Origin: Myxococcales bacterium
Lineage (GTDB): Bacteria; Myxococcota_A; Polyangia; Polyangiales; JAFGIB01
Assembly: GCA_029880325.1 (NCBI GenBank)
Contig: JAOUOP010000036.1
Span: 1-64,000 of the forward strand
Length of the DNA stretch: 64,000 nt
Direction of reading: 5' to 3'
Of the stretch, positions 34,751 to 47,263 are shown piece by piece. How positions within the stretch are numbered: the stretch's first letter is position 1; every line of letters begins with the position of its first letter. The notes below the pieces were generated by a model. It had not been told where the DNA came from and searched no databases. It saw only the letters and a program-made list of their open reading frames with translations. The position numbers were made by a program, and so were the translations under genes.

Positions 34751-35350
34751 ATGGCAAGCCCTGCAATCAGTAGTCCAACACCCGAACGCCGCGCGCGCGA
34801 ATACGAAACGATCTACATCATGCGCTCGGCGGTCAGCACCGAGGAAGCCAAGCGCATCAACGACCGCGCGCGCGAGGTGATCGACAGCCTCGGCGGCGTG
34901 CTGCTGCGCGTCGACAACTGGGGCCGGCGCAAGCTGGCCTATCCCATCGCCAAGTCCAGCCGCGGCGTCTTCGTCTACCTGCGCTACGCCGGCTTCAACG
35001 ACCTGGTGGCCGAGCTCGAACGCAACCTGCGCCTGCTCGAGAACGTGGTCCGCTACCAGACGGTGCAGCTTGCGCCACGCGTGGACATCGCCGCGCTGAC
35101 GGCCGACCCCGAGGAGCTGAAGTTCGCAGAGCTCGAGGCAGCACCCGAGGACGACGAGCCGGAGTTGGCCCAGCGCCTGGGCCTGGTCGAGCGTCCGCGC
35201 CACGACAGCCGTGAGGAACGCGAGGGGTCCGGCGGCGGCGGCGGCGGCGACGGCGACGCTGAAGCAGCCGAGGACGGGCCAAAGGCTGCCGATGACAGCG
35301 GCGAAGAATCAACACCGGCGGCAGCCGCCGAAGCTTCGGAGAATCAGTAA
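34751..35350 (+). CDS. rpsF: 30S ribosomal protein S6 with long acidic tail
   Basis: 199 aa; the S6 fold is residues ~15-110 (YETIYIMRSAVSTEEAKRIN, VDNWGRRKLAYPIAKSSRGV, NLRLLENVVRYQTVQL). The C-terminal ~90 residues are an Asp/Glu/Ala/Gly-rich, probably disordered extension, much longer than the short tail of most S6 proteins. ATG 34751 has AAAGGGAGCG upstream. The last base overlaps the rpsR start (TAATGG at 35348), giving coupling to S18, its partner in the ribosome platform. Confidence 0.94.
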   Translation: MASPAISSPTPERRAREYETIYIMRSAVSTEEAKRINDRAREVIDSLGGVLLRVDNWGRRKLAYPIAKSSRGVFVYLRYAGFNDLVAELERNLRLLENVVRYQTVQLAPRVDIAALTADPEELKFAELEAAPEDDEPELAQRLGLVERPRHDSREEREGSGGGGGGDGDAEAAEDGPKAADDSGEESTPAAAAEASENQ

Positions 35351-35637
35351 TGGACGGCAACCGAGACGACGACAGCCGAGGTGGTCGGGATCGCGATGGA
35401 GATGCCTTCGGCTCGCGACGCCGGGGCGGCAAGCGCAAGGTCTGCCGCTTCTGCGCCGACTCCGAGTTGGGCATCGACTACAAGGATCCGGGCCAACTCA
35501 AGTACTTCATCAGCGAACGCGGCAAGATCGTTCCGCGACGCATCAGCGGCAATTGCGCACCGCACCAGCGCCAGATCACACTGGCGGTCAAGCGCGCGCG
35601 CAACCTCGCTCTGATGCCCTACACGTCGGGAGGCTGA
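35350..35637 (+). CDS. rpsR: 30S ribosomal protein S18
   Basis: 95 aa. The N-terminal ~28 residues are an Asp/Arg/Gly-rich extension. The core shows KVCRFCADSELGIDYKDPGQ, ISERGKIVPRRISGNCAPHQ and RQITLAVKRARNLALMPYT, typical of S18. The Cys pair plus Cys/His in NCAPH mark the zinc-site (C+) form. It overlaps rpsF and precedes rplI by 3 bp. Confidence 0.96.
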   Translation: MDGNRDDDSRGGRDRDGDAFGSRRRGGKRKVCRFCADSELGIDYKDPGQLKYFISERGKIVPRRISGNCAPHQRQITLAVKRARNLALMPYTSGG

Positions 35638-35640
35638 ACG

Positions 35641-36099
35641 ATGGCGACCCACGTACAGGTCATTCTCAAGCAGGATGTGGACAAGCTCGGCACGGTCGGC
35701 GAGCTGGTGCGCGTACGTTCCGGCTACGCCCGCAACTACCTGTTGCCGCGCTCGCTGGCGGTGCTCGCCACCCGCAGCAACGTCAAGCAGATCGAGCATG
35801 AAAAGCGCATCACTCAGGCGGCCGCGCTGAAGCTGCGCAAGCTCTCCGAGGGTGCTGCCGCGCAAATCGAAGGCATGAGCATCGAGATCGCCATGGCCGT
35901 CGGCGAGGGCGACAAGCTCTACGGCTCGGTGACGGCGCGCGACATCGCCGACGCCCTGTCGGAACGCAGCATCGAAGTCGACCGCAAGAAGCTGCAGCTC
36001 GATGAGATCATCAAGACCGTCGGTGAACACCAGGTAACGGTGAAGCTCGGCCACGGCGTCACGGCCCGCTTCCAGGTCGTGGTCGTACCGGCGGCCTGA
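35641..36099 (+). CDS. rplI: 50S ribosomal protein L9
   Basis: 152 aa. L9 N-terminal domain VQVILKQDVDKLGTVGELVR and RSGYARNYLLPRSLAVLAT is followed by the long connecting helix (KQIEHEKRITQAAALKLRKL) and the C-terminal domain with DKLYGSVTARDIADAL. It binds 23S rRNA. It is the last gene of the rpsF-rpsR-rplI group and is followed by a strong hairpin. Confidence 0.96.
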   Translation: MATHVQVILKQDVDKLGTVGELVRVRSGYARNYLLPRSLAVLATRSNVKQIEHEKRITQAAALKLRKLSEGAAAQIEGMSIEIAMAVGEGDKLYGSVTARDIADALSERSIEVDRKKLQLDEIIKTVGEHQVTVKLGHGVTARFQVVVVPAA

Positions 36100-36125
36100 C
36101 ACAAGCTGCCCGCCGCGAGCAGCTC

Positions 36126-36162
36126 GCTGCCCCGTTCGATCGCCACGGTCGAACGGGGCAGC
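36126..36162 (+). terminator. Strong hairpin after rplI
   Basis: GCTGCCCCGTTCGA (36126-36139) and its exact complement (36149-36162) form a 14-bp stem with a 9-base loop, 26 bases after the rplI stop. It is followed by GCATTTAAG and not by a true T-run, so it may be a weak intrinsic terminator or an mRNA-end stabiliser. The remaining ~200 bp up to dnaB show no gene. Confidence 0.6.
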
Positions 36163-36376
36163 GCATTTAAGCGCGGTGCATAACGCCTTGGCGAATTGTG
36201 ACTTGCTGTGGATCACGGTGGATAACCCATCGAAAAGCGACGGCCGAGCGAGCGATTCGGGTGATTGCCAACCGCCCCTGTGTCAAGGTTCACCGGGCTG
36301 GCCCGCATGAGCGCCGCCCGCGGGCGCAGGGTCCTATCGACAGCGCGTTCGCCCGCATCGAAGAGAAAGGTTCGCA

Positions 36377-37765
36377 ATGCCCGATGGCCCCGGCGGGGGG
36401 CGTGTTCCCCCCCACGATCTGAATGCGGAGCGATCGGTGCTCGGCGGCCTGCTGCTCGAAAACCAGGCGCTCGACGACGTGGTCGAGCTGCCGCTGCGGC
36501 CCGAAGACTTCTACAAAGACGCCCACGGCCAGATCTACACGGCCATGCTCGAGCTGGCGCGCGCCGGCGAGCCGGTCGACACCGTGACCCTGCGCGAACG
36601 GCTGTCGACCGCCGGACAGCTCGGGCGGGTGGGCGGCGACGAGTACCTGCTCCTGCTGACCGACACCATCCCCACGGTCGCCAACATCACCGCCCACGCC
36701 AAGATCGTGCAGGAGAAGTCGGTGGTGCGGCAGGTCATCAACGCCTGCTACGAGACCGCCGCCAAGGGCTACAGCGACTACGGCCAGCTGGGCCTGTTCC
36801 TCGACGAAGCCGAACGCGCCGTCTACGAGGTCGCCAAAGACCGCCTGCGCAGCAGCTACGAGGGCATCGACAAGATCGTGATGCGCACCTTCGAGGAGCT
36901 GCACGAGGCGGCCAAGCGCAAGGAGCACATCACCGGCCTGCCCACGGGCTTCAAGCTGCTCGATCACCTGACGGCGGGCTTTCACCCGGGCGACCTGGTG
37001 ATCTGCGCCGGCCGCCCGGGCATGGGCAAGACCGCCTTTTCGCTGAACCTGGCGCTCAACGCCTGCAAGATGCGCAAGGTGCCGGTGGTGGTCTTCTCGC
37101 TGGAGATGTCCAAGGAGCAGCTCACGCGGCGTCTTCTGTGCTCCGAGGCCCGCGTCGACAGCAACGCCCTGCGCATCGGCAAGCTCAGCGGCGACGACTG
37201 GCGCAACCTGGCCCGGGCTGCCGGCGAGCTGAGCGAACTGCCGATCTGGATGGACGACACGCCGGGACTTTCGCTCCTGGAGCTGCGCGCCAAGGCCCGG
37301 CGCATCAAGAGCAGCAACGCGGGCCTGGGGTTGGTGGTCGTCGACTACCTGCAGCTGATGCGCTCGGGCTCGCGCGTCGAAAGCCGCGAACAGGAAATCA
37401 GCGAGATCAGCCGCTCGCTCAAGGCCCTGGCCAAGGAGCTGTCACTGCCGGTGCTGGCCCTCTCCCAGCTCAACCGCGGCGTCGAAACCCGTGGCAACAA
37501 GGACAAGCGCCCCCAGATTTCCGATTTGCGCGAGTCGGGCGCCATCGAGCAGGACGCCGACACCATCCTCTTCATCTACCGCGAGGAGGTTTACGACAAG
37601 GAGACCGAGGAAAAGGGCATCGCCGAGATCATCATCGGCAAGCAGCGCGCCGGCCCCACCGGCACCGTGCGCTGCCTCTTCAAGCGCGAGTTCACCCGCT
37701 TCGAAAACCTGGAGGAGTTCCACCAGGGGGACGAACCTCCCCCGGGAGAGTTTGGGGGATACTGA
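36377..37765 (+). CDS. dnaB: Replicative DNA helicase DnaB
   Basis: 462 aa, standard. N-terminal primase-interacting domain (PHDLNAERSVLGGLLLENQA, FYKDAHGQIYTAMLEL), then a RecA-like motor with Walker A CAGRPGMGKTAFSLN at about residue 212, Walker B GLVVVDYLQLM, VLALSQLNRGVETR, and DLRESGAIEQDADTILFIYR. No intein or frameshift. It unwinds DNA at the fork. ATG 36377 has GAGAAAGG upstream. The rplI-dnaB adjacency is widely conserved. Confidence 0.97.
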   Translation: MPDGPGGGRVPPHDLNAERSVLGGLLLENQALDDVVELPLRPEDFYKDAHGQIYTAMLELARAGEPVDTVTLRERLSTAGQLGRVGGDEYLLLLTDTIPTVANITAHAKIVQEKSVVRQVINACYETAAKGYSDYGQLGLFLDEAERAVYEVAKDRLRSSYEGIDKIVMRTFEELHEAAKRKEHITGLPTGFKLLDHLTAGFHPGDLVICAGRPGMGKTAFSLNLALNACKMRKVPVVVFSLEMSKEQLTRRLLCSEARVDSNALRIGKLSGDDWRNLARAAGELSELPIWMDDTPGLSLLELRAKARRIKSSNAGLGLVVVDYLQLMRSGSRVESREQEISEISRSLKALAKELSLPVLALSQLNRGVETRGNKDKRPQISDLRESGAIEQDADTILFIYREEVYDKETEEKGIAEIIIGKQRAGPTGTVRCLFKREFTRFENLEEFHQGDEPPPGEFGGY

Positions 37766-37983
37766 GGAGCGGAGAGCCTGTGGCGTGGCTCGAAGCTCCC
37801 CGGCGCCAATAATTTGCCGAGTTATTACGCGGACCTACGGGTCTTGCGAATGTGCGCAAAAATCGTACTAGCCCTTGCAATGGGCGGGAGTTTGAGCGAT
37901 TCATGCGTGGGCGCCCGGTCACACGACCGGTCGGCCCGGGCGCCCGTGGGACGCGGGTTGCCGCAGCGGATGGGTGCTTTGTA

Positions 37984-39342
37984 ATGCAGACGACACAACG
38001 GTGGGCGAACACTGGGTCGCGCAATGCTGCCGGCGGGGGACGCGCAGCGACGACCCTGAACTGGAATTTCGGCCTGGCATCGGCGCCTCTGCTGGCTTTG
38101 GCCATCGGCTGCGCCGCCGGCGACAGCAGCGGCGGCGACACGCGTGGCGGCAGCGACAACCTGGGCCTCACGGGCGATCCAAGCTCGGGCGACCCGGGCG
38201 CCACGGCCTCCAGCCCCTCGAGCTTCGGCAACTCGAGCACGCCAGCGGCGGCCACCACCACCACCACGGTGGCCGACGGCGGGGCCCTGGAGGACGGCTG
38301 TGAAGTGGGCGAGCGCTGCGGCCCCGTCGGGCCCGACCCCGACGACTGCGGCAGCCTGACGCTCGAGTCCGAGGCCGAGATCGTCGAGCTGCCCGGCAAC
38401 GTGCTGTTGGTCTTCGACCGCTCGGGCAGCATGGCTCAAGAGTGGAACGGCCAGCCCCGCTGGGAGGTGGCCGGGCAGGCGATCGACGCGGCACTGACCC
38501 CGCTGTCGGATCGGCTGACCATCGGCTCGGTCTTCTTCCCCAGCTCTGATCCCGACGGCGAATTGCTTTGCCCCGACCCCACGGGCATCGCCTGTGCATT
38601 CGTTCCCGGGCTGCTCGTGCCGGCGGGAACCTGCAGCGTCAATCCGATCACGGAAATCGACCAGATCGACTTCTCACCCGGCCCCTCCTTCCTGACGACC
38701 TTCGTCGGCCAGGCCATGACCGCGCCCTTGTACGCGCCGGTTCCCCAGGGCCGCACGCCGCTAAAGGAAGCGCTGCAGGAGGCCAACACCGCGCTCAACG
38801 CCGCCACCCTCGACGGCATCACCTCGGTGGTCGTGATCACCGACGGCGAACCGAACTGCGAGTGGGATGCGGCGACCAGCCTGCAGATCGTCGGCGACTG
38901 GGCCGCCCAGGGCATCCGCACCTACGTGGTCGGCCTGCCGGGCGTCAACGGCAACGCTACCGCCGTGCTCAACGACCTGGCCATGACCGGCGGCACCGGC
39001 CAGTACATCAGCCCGGCCGATCCGGGCGCGCTCGAGCAGGCCCTGCGCGACATCGCGACCGAGACGGTGCGCTCGGGCTTCGATTCCTGCGACATCATCA
39101 TCGACCCACCCGCCGAAGCGCCGGACAAGCTGCACCTGGTGGTGACCGAGGGCGGCAAGGATCAGGACGTGGCCCGTGACCTGGGCGAAGGCGCCGGCTG
39201 GACGATCACCGACGACGGCAGCAGCGTAACCCTCGAGGGCGCCCTCTGCGACGACGCCACCGACGGGCGCTTTGAAGCGCTGCGCTTCGAGTTCGGCTGC
39301 GTGGATCTGCCGCCGCTACCGCCACCGATGCCGCCGGAATGA
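37984..39342 (+). CDS. von Willebrand factor A-domain lipoprotein
   Basis: 452 aa from the ATG at 37984 (frame open from 37852). The hydrophobic segment GLASAPLLALAIGC followed by a Ser/Gly/Asp/Thr-rich spacer looks like a lipoprotein signal with long linker. Residues ~140-370 form a VWA domain with MIDAS residues in VFDRSGSMAQEW, a Thr in PQGRTPLKEAL, and Asp in VVITDGEPN. Several Cys pairs are outside. Surface or periplasmic binding protein. No partner (AAA ATPase or TerY-like) is next to it. The ~220 bp upstream of it contains no gene. Confidence 0.82.
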   Translation: MQTTQRWANTGSRNAAGGGRAATTLNWNFGLASAPLLALAIGCAAGDSSGGDTRGGSDNLGLTGDPSSGDPGATASSPSSFGNSSTPAAATTTTTVADGGALEDGCEVGERCGPVGPDPDDCGSLTLESEAEIVELPGNVLLVFDRSGSMAQEWNGQPRWEVAGQAIDAALTPLSDRLTIGSVFFPSSDPDGELLCPDPTGIACAFVPGLLVPAGTCSVNPITEIDQIDFSPGPSFLTTFVGQAMTAPLYAPVPQGRTPLKEALQEANTALNAATLDGITSVVVITDGEPNCEWDAATSLQIVGDWAAQGIRTYVVGLPGVNGNATAVLNDLAMTGGTGQYISPADPGALEQALRDIATETVRSGFDSCDIIIDPPAEAPDKLHLVVTEGGKDQDVARDLGEGAGWTITDDGSSVTLEGALCDDATDGRFEALRFEFGCVDLPPLPPPMPPE

Positions 39343-39366
39343 TCGCGCTTCGGGAAGCGGCGAGCT

Positions 39367-39810
39367 TCAGCCGCCGCTTCCCGCGCTTGCCGCCTCGGAC
39401 TCGTTCCAGACCTCGACCGGATCGTCGGCGAACTCGACGTCGCCGTCGACGGACACCGTGACCATGTCGATGTAGGGGATGCGGATCTCCACGTCCTCGT
39501 GTTGCTCGAAGTTCAGATCGTGGGGCGCGCTGATCTCCCATTTGGAGACTTCGCTGCTCTCCTCGACGACGATCTTGGCGATCAGATTGTCCTCACCGCT
39601 GATCCGGATCTCGCGTGGCTCCCCGTTGTAGACAATGGTCTTGAAGGGCAATGAGATCCGCACCGATTCCACGAACATCACGTCGGTCACGGCATCGGTC
39701 ACGGTGCCCGAACCGACCAGTGACTCATCATCGCTAGCGCATCCCACCACGGCGAAGCCGGTGATGATGGCCACGAAGGCGTAGAAGAAGAGGTCTCTCG
39801 ACAGTCGCAT
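39367..39810 (-). CDS. Lipoprotein with DUF2807-like beta-helix domain
   Basis: 147 aa from the ATG at 39810; the frame is open to 39924. MRLSRDLFFYAFVAIITGFA then VVGC is a lipoprotein signal. The mature part, SLPFKTIVYNGEPREIRISG, then EVSKWEISAPHDL and IRIPYIDMVTVSVDGDVEF, matches the style of DUF2807/GIN domains, which form right-handed beta structures on the cell surface. Function unknown. It is convergent with the VWA lipoprotein gene (24 bp). No obvious regulator. Confidence 0.75.
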   Translation of the reverse strand: MRLSRDLFFYAFVAIITGFAVVGCASDDESLVGSGTVTDAVTDVMFVESVRISLPFKTIVYNGEPREIRISGEDNLIAKIVVEESSEVSKWEISAPHDLNFEQHEDVEIRIPYIDMVTVSVDGDVEFADDPVEVWNESEAASAGSGG

Positions 39811-40132
39811 GCTCAGCTCCCTGATGCTCCGCATCCTGGGAAGACAGCAGCAATGGGCGTGCCAGTCGGGAAAGGTGTGAAAGAGCCTGCAAAGCGGCCG
39901 CTTTGGCGGGCCCCCTGCCAGCAAACGGCGAAAGCCCTGCGTCAGTGGCGAAAATCATGCGCGCGGATGGGTATTGCAGGCGCTTGTGCTCCGGGCGCCG
40001 GCGCGGAGGCAGCACCCCTGGTTCGTCCGGCGCCGCCGCCTCGCCCAACCGGGTCTCGAAGTCGACGTTCGCGTGGACCATGCCGTGCTCGAGCCGCAAT
40101 CAGGACGCGCCTCCCACTGGCTCCCTTTCGCC
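39811..40132. other. Intergenic region between lipoprotein gene and BREX end
   Basis: No gene is supported here. AAAGCGGCCGCTTT (39889-39902) is a perfect 14-bp palindrome without a T-run. It receives transcription from the BREX operon reading leftward. I see no integrase, tRNA or direct repeat marking an island boundary. Confidence 0.5.
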
Positions 40133-43574
<3,442 letters not shown>

Positions 43575-43578
<4 letters not shown>

Positions 43579-46445
43579 GCCTCCCGCACGTAGCGCTTCT
43601 GACCGCTCGCCACGTCGATGCGCACGCCGAACGGGGCCTTGTCCGCGTACAGCTCGAACTGTTGGCTGAAGCGCCGGAACTTGCGCGGCCCGCCCAACAT
43701 CTCCGTGGCGTCCGCTTCGCCGATCGCGCCGAAGCGGTGAATGTGCTCAAACACGCGGCGAATGCCGCCTTCGGGCAGGTCGCCGAGCCACGGGTCCTGC
43801 GGTCCTGCCGACTCGCCCGCGACCGGCGCTGACATGGTGCCTGCCGAGGTCGGTTCCGGGGTCAGCAGGACGTCCACGGCGAAGCGCCGGGTCAGCACGC
43901 AGGGCTCCACGTCCACCACTCCGGTGGCATGCTCGATGCGGAGCTTGGTGCGCAGGGGCGCGGGGCCTGTGAGCCGGAAGAGGATCTCGACGGGCTTGTC
44001 GAGGGGTGCGACGACGGCGCCCGCCTCGATGCGTGCGCCCGGGGCATCGACGAGCTCCACGTTGATGGCGGGGTCATCGAGCGCGATGATGCGCAGTTCG
44101 AGGGTCCTTTGGCCGCCAAAACCGAGCGTGGTCTGGGCGATTTGCTGGGCCCGCAAGGACAGCCGGTGCATGCCGAGAACGCCGGCCATGGGCTCGGCCT
44201 CGATACCGTAGCGGGTGGTCTCGCCGCCAGCGGCGTGTTTGTACTGCACGGTGAGAACGGGGATCAGCCGTTCCTGCAGGCTGTTACCGCCGTGCAGAAA
44301 GTCCTTGCTCTTGTCCCCGGTGTCGAAGGGCATGGTGGTCTCGGGGAACATGAAGTGGACCTCGTCGCCGTCGTAGCCAAGCTCGGTGGAGCTCACGCGC
44401 ACTTCGCCTGCGTGGTCGGCGCCATGGGTCTCGATGACGTGACGGCGCTTGGGATCGGTCTTGCGGCCGTGAGCCAGCGGGTCGCGGGTGGTGTCGTCCT
44501 GGAGCAGAAAGCCATGGTCGGCGGTGATGACGAAGCTGCGAAGACCCGCCTCGCGCAGGCGGACGCAGGCTGCCCTGAGGCGCTGCAGCTCGTCCTCGAA
44601 GTGGCGCAGGCCAACGCCCTTTTCGCCCGCCTTGTCGATGCCCTCGGCGTGAACCACCACGAGACGGGCCCGGGCGATCTTCTTGCGAATACGGGCCACG
44701 TCCAGATCGAGCAGTTCCTCGAGCTTGAGCCAGCCGCAGGTTTCGCCGCCGACGCGCTCGTGCATGGCCTTCTTGCGCGTCGGCGGATCGGCCACGCGGG
44801 CCTGTCCGACCCGGAAGCCACGGATGCCCTTCGGGTTGATGTCGGGTTGCAGGCGGCCTTTGCGCGCGGCCGGGGCGAGGACGTTCATGCCGACCTCGGT
44901 GAGGGTCGGCAGCTCCGCGAAACGGGGGGTGAGCTCGACGCGGGCACCGACCTCCTTCGTGAGCCAGTCGCGAAGCTGGGTCCCCATCTCGAAGCGCAGG
45001 GCGTCCACCATGAAATAGGCGGTCGGTTGCGCTTCAGTCGCGGGCCGCACCACCTGGTCGAAGAGGCTGCGCTGCCGGGCCGGGGCGTCGGGCACGAAGC
45101 CGCGCTGGCGGCAAAGGGCATTGAACTTCAGGGCCTGGGCATCGGCCCACGCGCGATAGACACGCCGCAGCTCATCGAGGCATTCGCGCAAGGCGGGAAA
45201 CTCCTCCAGCTGCACGAAGGGTAGCTGACCGCGGGCCTGCTCCAGCTCGCGCTGGGCACGGTCGACCGCGTAGGCGCCGGCGGCGTAACGCGCGGCGGCC
45301 TGCTCGAGGGAGTGCACACCCTCGAGCAGCGTTTCGTGTTCCGAGACCGCAAGGCCGAGGCTTGCGCCCAGGCGAACGAGCTGCCAGCCCGTACGCCTGG
45401 AAGCCTCGTGCTTGACCCAGAAGGATTGCGCCTCGGTGCGCCCGACGGCGAAGTCGGCGGCCTTCTGCCACCGGTGGTCGAGGAGCGCCTGGAGGCTGGC
45501 ATCGAAGACCTTTTTGTCCTCGAAGCGGAAGGTGTCGATGCGCCCCAGATCCTCCGCGGTGGCCCGGCTGTGCTCATCTACGAGGCCCGATTCCAGGTCG
45601 TCGGCATCGCGGGCGTAGTGCTCGGGGTAGCGCGCGCGCAGGTGGGCGGCGAGCTGGCAGCTGGCCTCGACGAGAGCCGGCGGTAGCTGTTGAAGGGGAA
45701 TCAGGACGGCGTCCAGCGGGGGCCGACTCAGGTCGTGCACGAACTCCACGCTGAGGGCCCAGCTGCTGAGCAGGTGGGCCATGGCGTCGGGTCGGTCGAG
45801 CGGGCCCTCGCCCATGGCCTGCCGCCAGCGGGCGTCGATGCCGAGGGTGCGCTCCAGGTGATGGAGCACGGCCTGCTGCATCGCCGGATCTTTGAGGTCG
45901 CGGGCGACGCTGCCGCCGCCGAGCAGGTCGTCGTAGAGGGCGGCCGCCCCCAGCACGGGCAGCTTGGCCCGACCGGCGTCAGCGCCGTCACCCGCGAGCT
46001 GGGCGGTCAGCCAGGCATCCGCAGCGTCGAGGCTGCCGAGTCCGCCCTCCGACATCGCCGCGATGGCCGAGGGCGGCACGAGCCCCTGGGCGGCGTCACG
46101 GGCGAGCGTGGTGAGCGCGCGGCGATGGCGGCGTCCGGCGCGGTAAAGCTCGTAGGCAGGGGTCTTGGCGATCTCCTCTTCGGTGTAGCCGGGCACGTGG
46201 ACAATCAGGGGCGACATGTCGACGCCGTCCTCGACGCCCTCGAGCTCCAGCATCATCGACAAAAAGCTCCCGCTGAAAGGCACCACGGGAAAGGGGAAGC
46301 TCCCGGAGTCGGCGCGCTCGCTCAGGCCGCGGACGTATTCGCTGTAGACGCCCTCCTTGTCGAGCCAGACGATGATGCCGTGCTGGCGCGCGAGGTCGCG
46401 AAGCTCGGCCTCGAGGGCCTGCGAAACCGGTCCGAGATCTGCCAT
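43575..46445 (-). CDS. pglZ: BREX protein PglZ (alkaline phosphatase superfamily)
   Basis: 956 aa from the ATG at 46445. The PglZ phosphatase-like core runs from about residue 475: YFMVDALRFEMGTQLRDWLT (first metal Asp), the LPTLTEVGMNVLAP segment, FVITADHGFLLQDD (Asp-His metal site, about residue 642), and HGGNSLQERLIPVLTV near 700. Before it lies a long helical region, after it a beta-rich C-terminal part. PglZ is present in every BREX type and is required for defence and methylation; it has metal-dependent phosphodiesterase activity in some systems. This start lies right after the 4.1-kb insert, so pglZ needs its own promoter in 46446-46660. Confidence 0.93.
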
Positions 46446-46660
46446 CGGCTGCTGCTTCCGAACGCCCCTCCCTGCAGGTGCGCGGAAAGACCAGTGTACC
46501 CGGTTTTTCCGGGAGGCTCGAACGCGCGGTGCGGCTCTGCTGGGGCTGGCCACGGGATCGCGGGCCTGCTAGCCTGCGCAGTATGTCGATCCTGGCAAGG
46601 GGCGCAGGGCAGGCCGGCTCCCCTGGCGCCACAAGCCGTCCACCGTCTCGAAACGAGGTG

Positions 46661-47263
46661 ATGGACGTCTACATCTCGGCGGACGTGGAGACCGACGGGC
46701 CCATCCCGGGGCCCTACTCCATGCTCTCCTTCGGGATGGTGGTCGCCGGCTCCTTCGACGGTGAGCGTTTCGTCAGGCCGCGGGCCTACGACCGCACCTT
46801 CTATCGCGAGCTCCGACCGATCTCGGAGGCCTTCGAACCCGAGGCGCTGCAGGTCAACGGTCTCGACCGCGAAAGGCTGATGCGCGAGGGCGCCGCGCCC
46901 GAAGTCGCCATGGGCGAGGCGGCCGAGTGGATTCGCAAGGTGGCGAGCGGAGGACGCCCGATCCTGGTGGCCTACCCGCTGAGCTTCGACTGGACTTGGC
47001 TCTACTGGTACTTCGTTCGCTATTGCAAGACCGGCTCGCCGTTCAACCACTCGAGCTGCTTCGATCTCAAGACGGCGTTCGCGGTGAAGTCCGGCAAGCC
47101 GATCGCGGGCGCCGGCCGAAGCAAGGTGCCGGTTGCTCTGCGCTCGCAGCATCCGCATTCGCACGACGCCCTGGCCGATGCGATCGAGCAGGCCGAGATA
47201 TTCGCAAATGTCTTCGAGTGGAGGGGAAACGATGACGGAACTGATCGCGGCTCGGCGGGCTAG
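46661..47263 (+). CDS. DEDD-type 3'-5' exonuclease embedded in the BREX locus
   Basis: 200 aa from ATG 46661 with GAGGTG upstream. Exo I has the D-x-E pair in YISADVETDGPIPGPYSMLS (D8, E10). Exo II is likely YPLSFDWTWLYWYF with Asp, and Exo III is HSHDALADAIEQAEIFANVF (His and Asp, DEDDh type). This is the RNase T/DnaQ exonuclease fold without other domains. It is on the strand opposite to all BREX genes and diverges from pglZ. The nucleotidyltransferase gene overlaps its end by 32 bp. It is not a known BREX component; it may be an accessory defence nuclease or belong to an independent two-gene module. Its target, RNA or DNA, is unknown. Confidence 0.85.
   Translation: MDVYISADVETDGPIPGPYSMLSFGMVVAGSFDGERFVRPRAYDRTFYRELRPISEAFEPEALQVNGLDRERLMREGAAPEVAMGEAAEWIRKVASGGRPILVAYPLSFDWTWLYWYFVRYCKTGSPFNHSSCFDLKTAFAVKSGKPIAGAGRSKVPVALRSQHPHSHDALADAIEQAEIFANVFEWRGNDDGTDRGSAG

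Noticed and set aside
36205..36230. TGTGGATCA and GGTGGATAA near the dnaB promoter, resembling DnaA boxes
   Set aside because: Only two imperfect matches, no AT-rich unwinding region and no dnaA, dnaN or parAB nearby; not enough for an origin.
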